From: Phycisphaerales bacterium
GTDB taxonomy: Bacteria > Planctomycetota > Phycisphaerae > Tepidisphaerales > Tepidisphaeraceae
Direction: 5' to 3'
Length of the DNA stretch: 60,480 nucleotides
NCBI GenBank assembly: GCA_020847545.1
Contig: JADLBV010000123.1
Location: 1 to 60,480, forward strand
The notes beneath the pieces were generated by a model. That model searched no databases. It saw only the letters and a list, made by a program, of their open reading frames with translations, and was not told the origin of the DNA. Shown here piece after piece: positions 60,363 through 60,480 of this stretch. The position numbers were made by a program, and so were the translations under genes. Numbering within the stretch: position 1 is the stretch's first letter; each line of letters starts with the position of its first letter.

Positions 60363-60480
60363 CTATCTCAAAACGGCCAATCGATGTTGACGACGGTACC
60401 ACAACAACGCGCACGCCAGTTGGATGATGCCAAGGTAATTCGATGACTTTTTCGCGTAGCGGATCAATATCGCACGACAC
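60363..60480 (-). mobile_element. IS5-like transposase, C-terminal tail only (cut by window edge)
   Basis: On the minus strand the last 38 codons before a TAG read CRAILIRYAKKSSNYLGIIQ then LACALLWYRRQHRLAVLR, the typical C-terminus of IS5-group DDE transposases (RYxKKxSNYLxxxxLACxLLWYRR). The rest lies beyond the right edge, so neither inverted repeats nor intactness can be judged. It stops 5 bp from the HD-domain gene's end. Confidence 0.75.

Overview
The window is GC-rich bacterial chromosome. It most likely comes from a planctomycete, probably Phycisphaerae-like. The evidence is two PEP-CTERM proteins, a planctomycete-style pseudopilin with a C-terminal H-xn-DG motif, a type IV pilus platform, a futalosine-route menaquinone gene (mqnE) and several secreted proteins of families common in that phylum. 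The lineage is inferred from gene content only; there is no rRNA or other marker here. No tRNA, rRNA or CRISPR array was seen.

Layout. 1-5.0 kb: minus-strand respiratory complex I genes nuoH-J-K-L-M (nuoM cut by the left edge, nuoI absent from its usual place); nuoA stands alone at 24.3 kb. 5.2-12 kb: PCD/DCoH, trmL, an MFS carrier divergent from a coupled SDR / CoA-transferase / thiolase operon that could interconvert 3-hydroxybutyrate and acetyl-CoA. 11-15.6 kb: metH followed by an M48 (Ste24)-like membrane protein that has lost its HExxH zinc site. 15.7-22 kb: a self-contained locus with a GntR/LacI-type regulator behind a consensus promoter overlapping a perfect palindrome, then a translationally overlapped pseudopilin, a PEP-CTERM protein, a large secreted glycosidase-like protein and an M55 D-aminopeptidase. 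22-29 kb: TerC, a PEP-CTERM metalloprotease, nuoA, UDP-sugar dehydrogenase and epimerase, an FHA protein, hemW.

29.4-39.4 kb: type IV pilus operon pilM-N-O-P-B-T-C followed by two pseudopilin-like genes flanking a PilX-like protein with FSGN-type repeats. A 169-bp block of dispersed repeats is inserted between pilP and pilB. 39.5-47 kb: a second GntR/LacI-type regulator divergent from a PhyH dioxygenase, an orphan gene, a ceramidase-like hydrolase and a DMT transporter, facing a D-2-hydroxyacid dehydrogenase-like protein and an enolase-superfamily enzyme; probably one catabolic locus. 47-53 kb: 3D-domain protein, Spy/LTxxQ protein, PilZ-like protein, secreted HExxH protein, DEAD-box helicase, mqnE, GYF/DUF4190 protein. 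53-60.4 kb: Gfo/Idh/MocA oxidoreductase, MFS carrier, then a MacAB/Lol-like export operon (HlyD, FtsX permease, ATPase) coupled to an HD phosphohydrolase. The right edge cuts the C-terminal tail of an IS5-like transposase.

Genome-wide style: many genes have good Shine-Dalgarno sites, but at least eight have none and instead a TATAAT-like box 6-11 nt before the start codon, which suggests leaderless or near-leaderless mRNAs.
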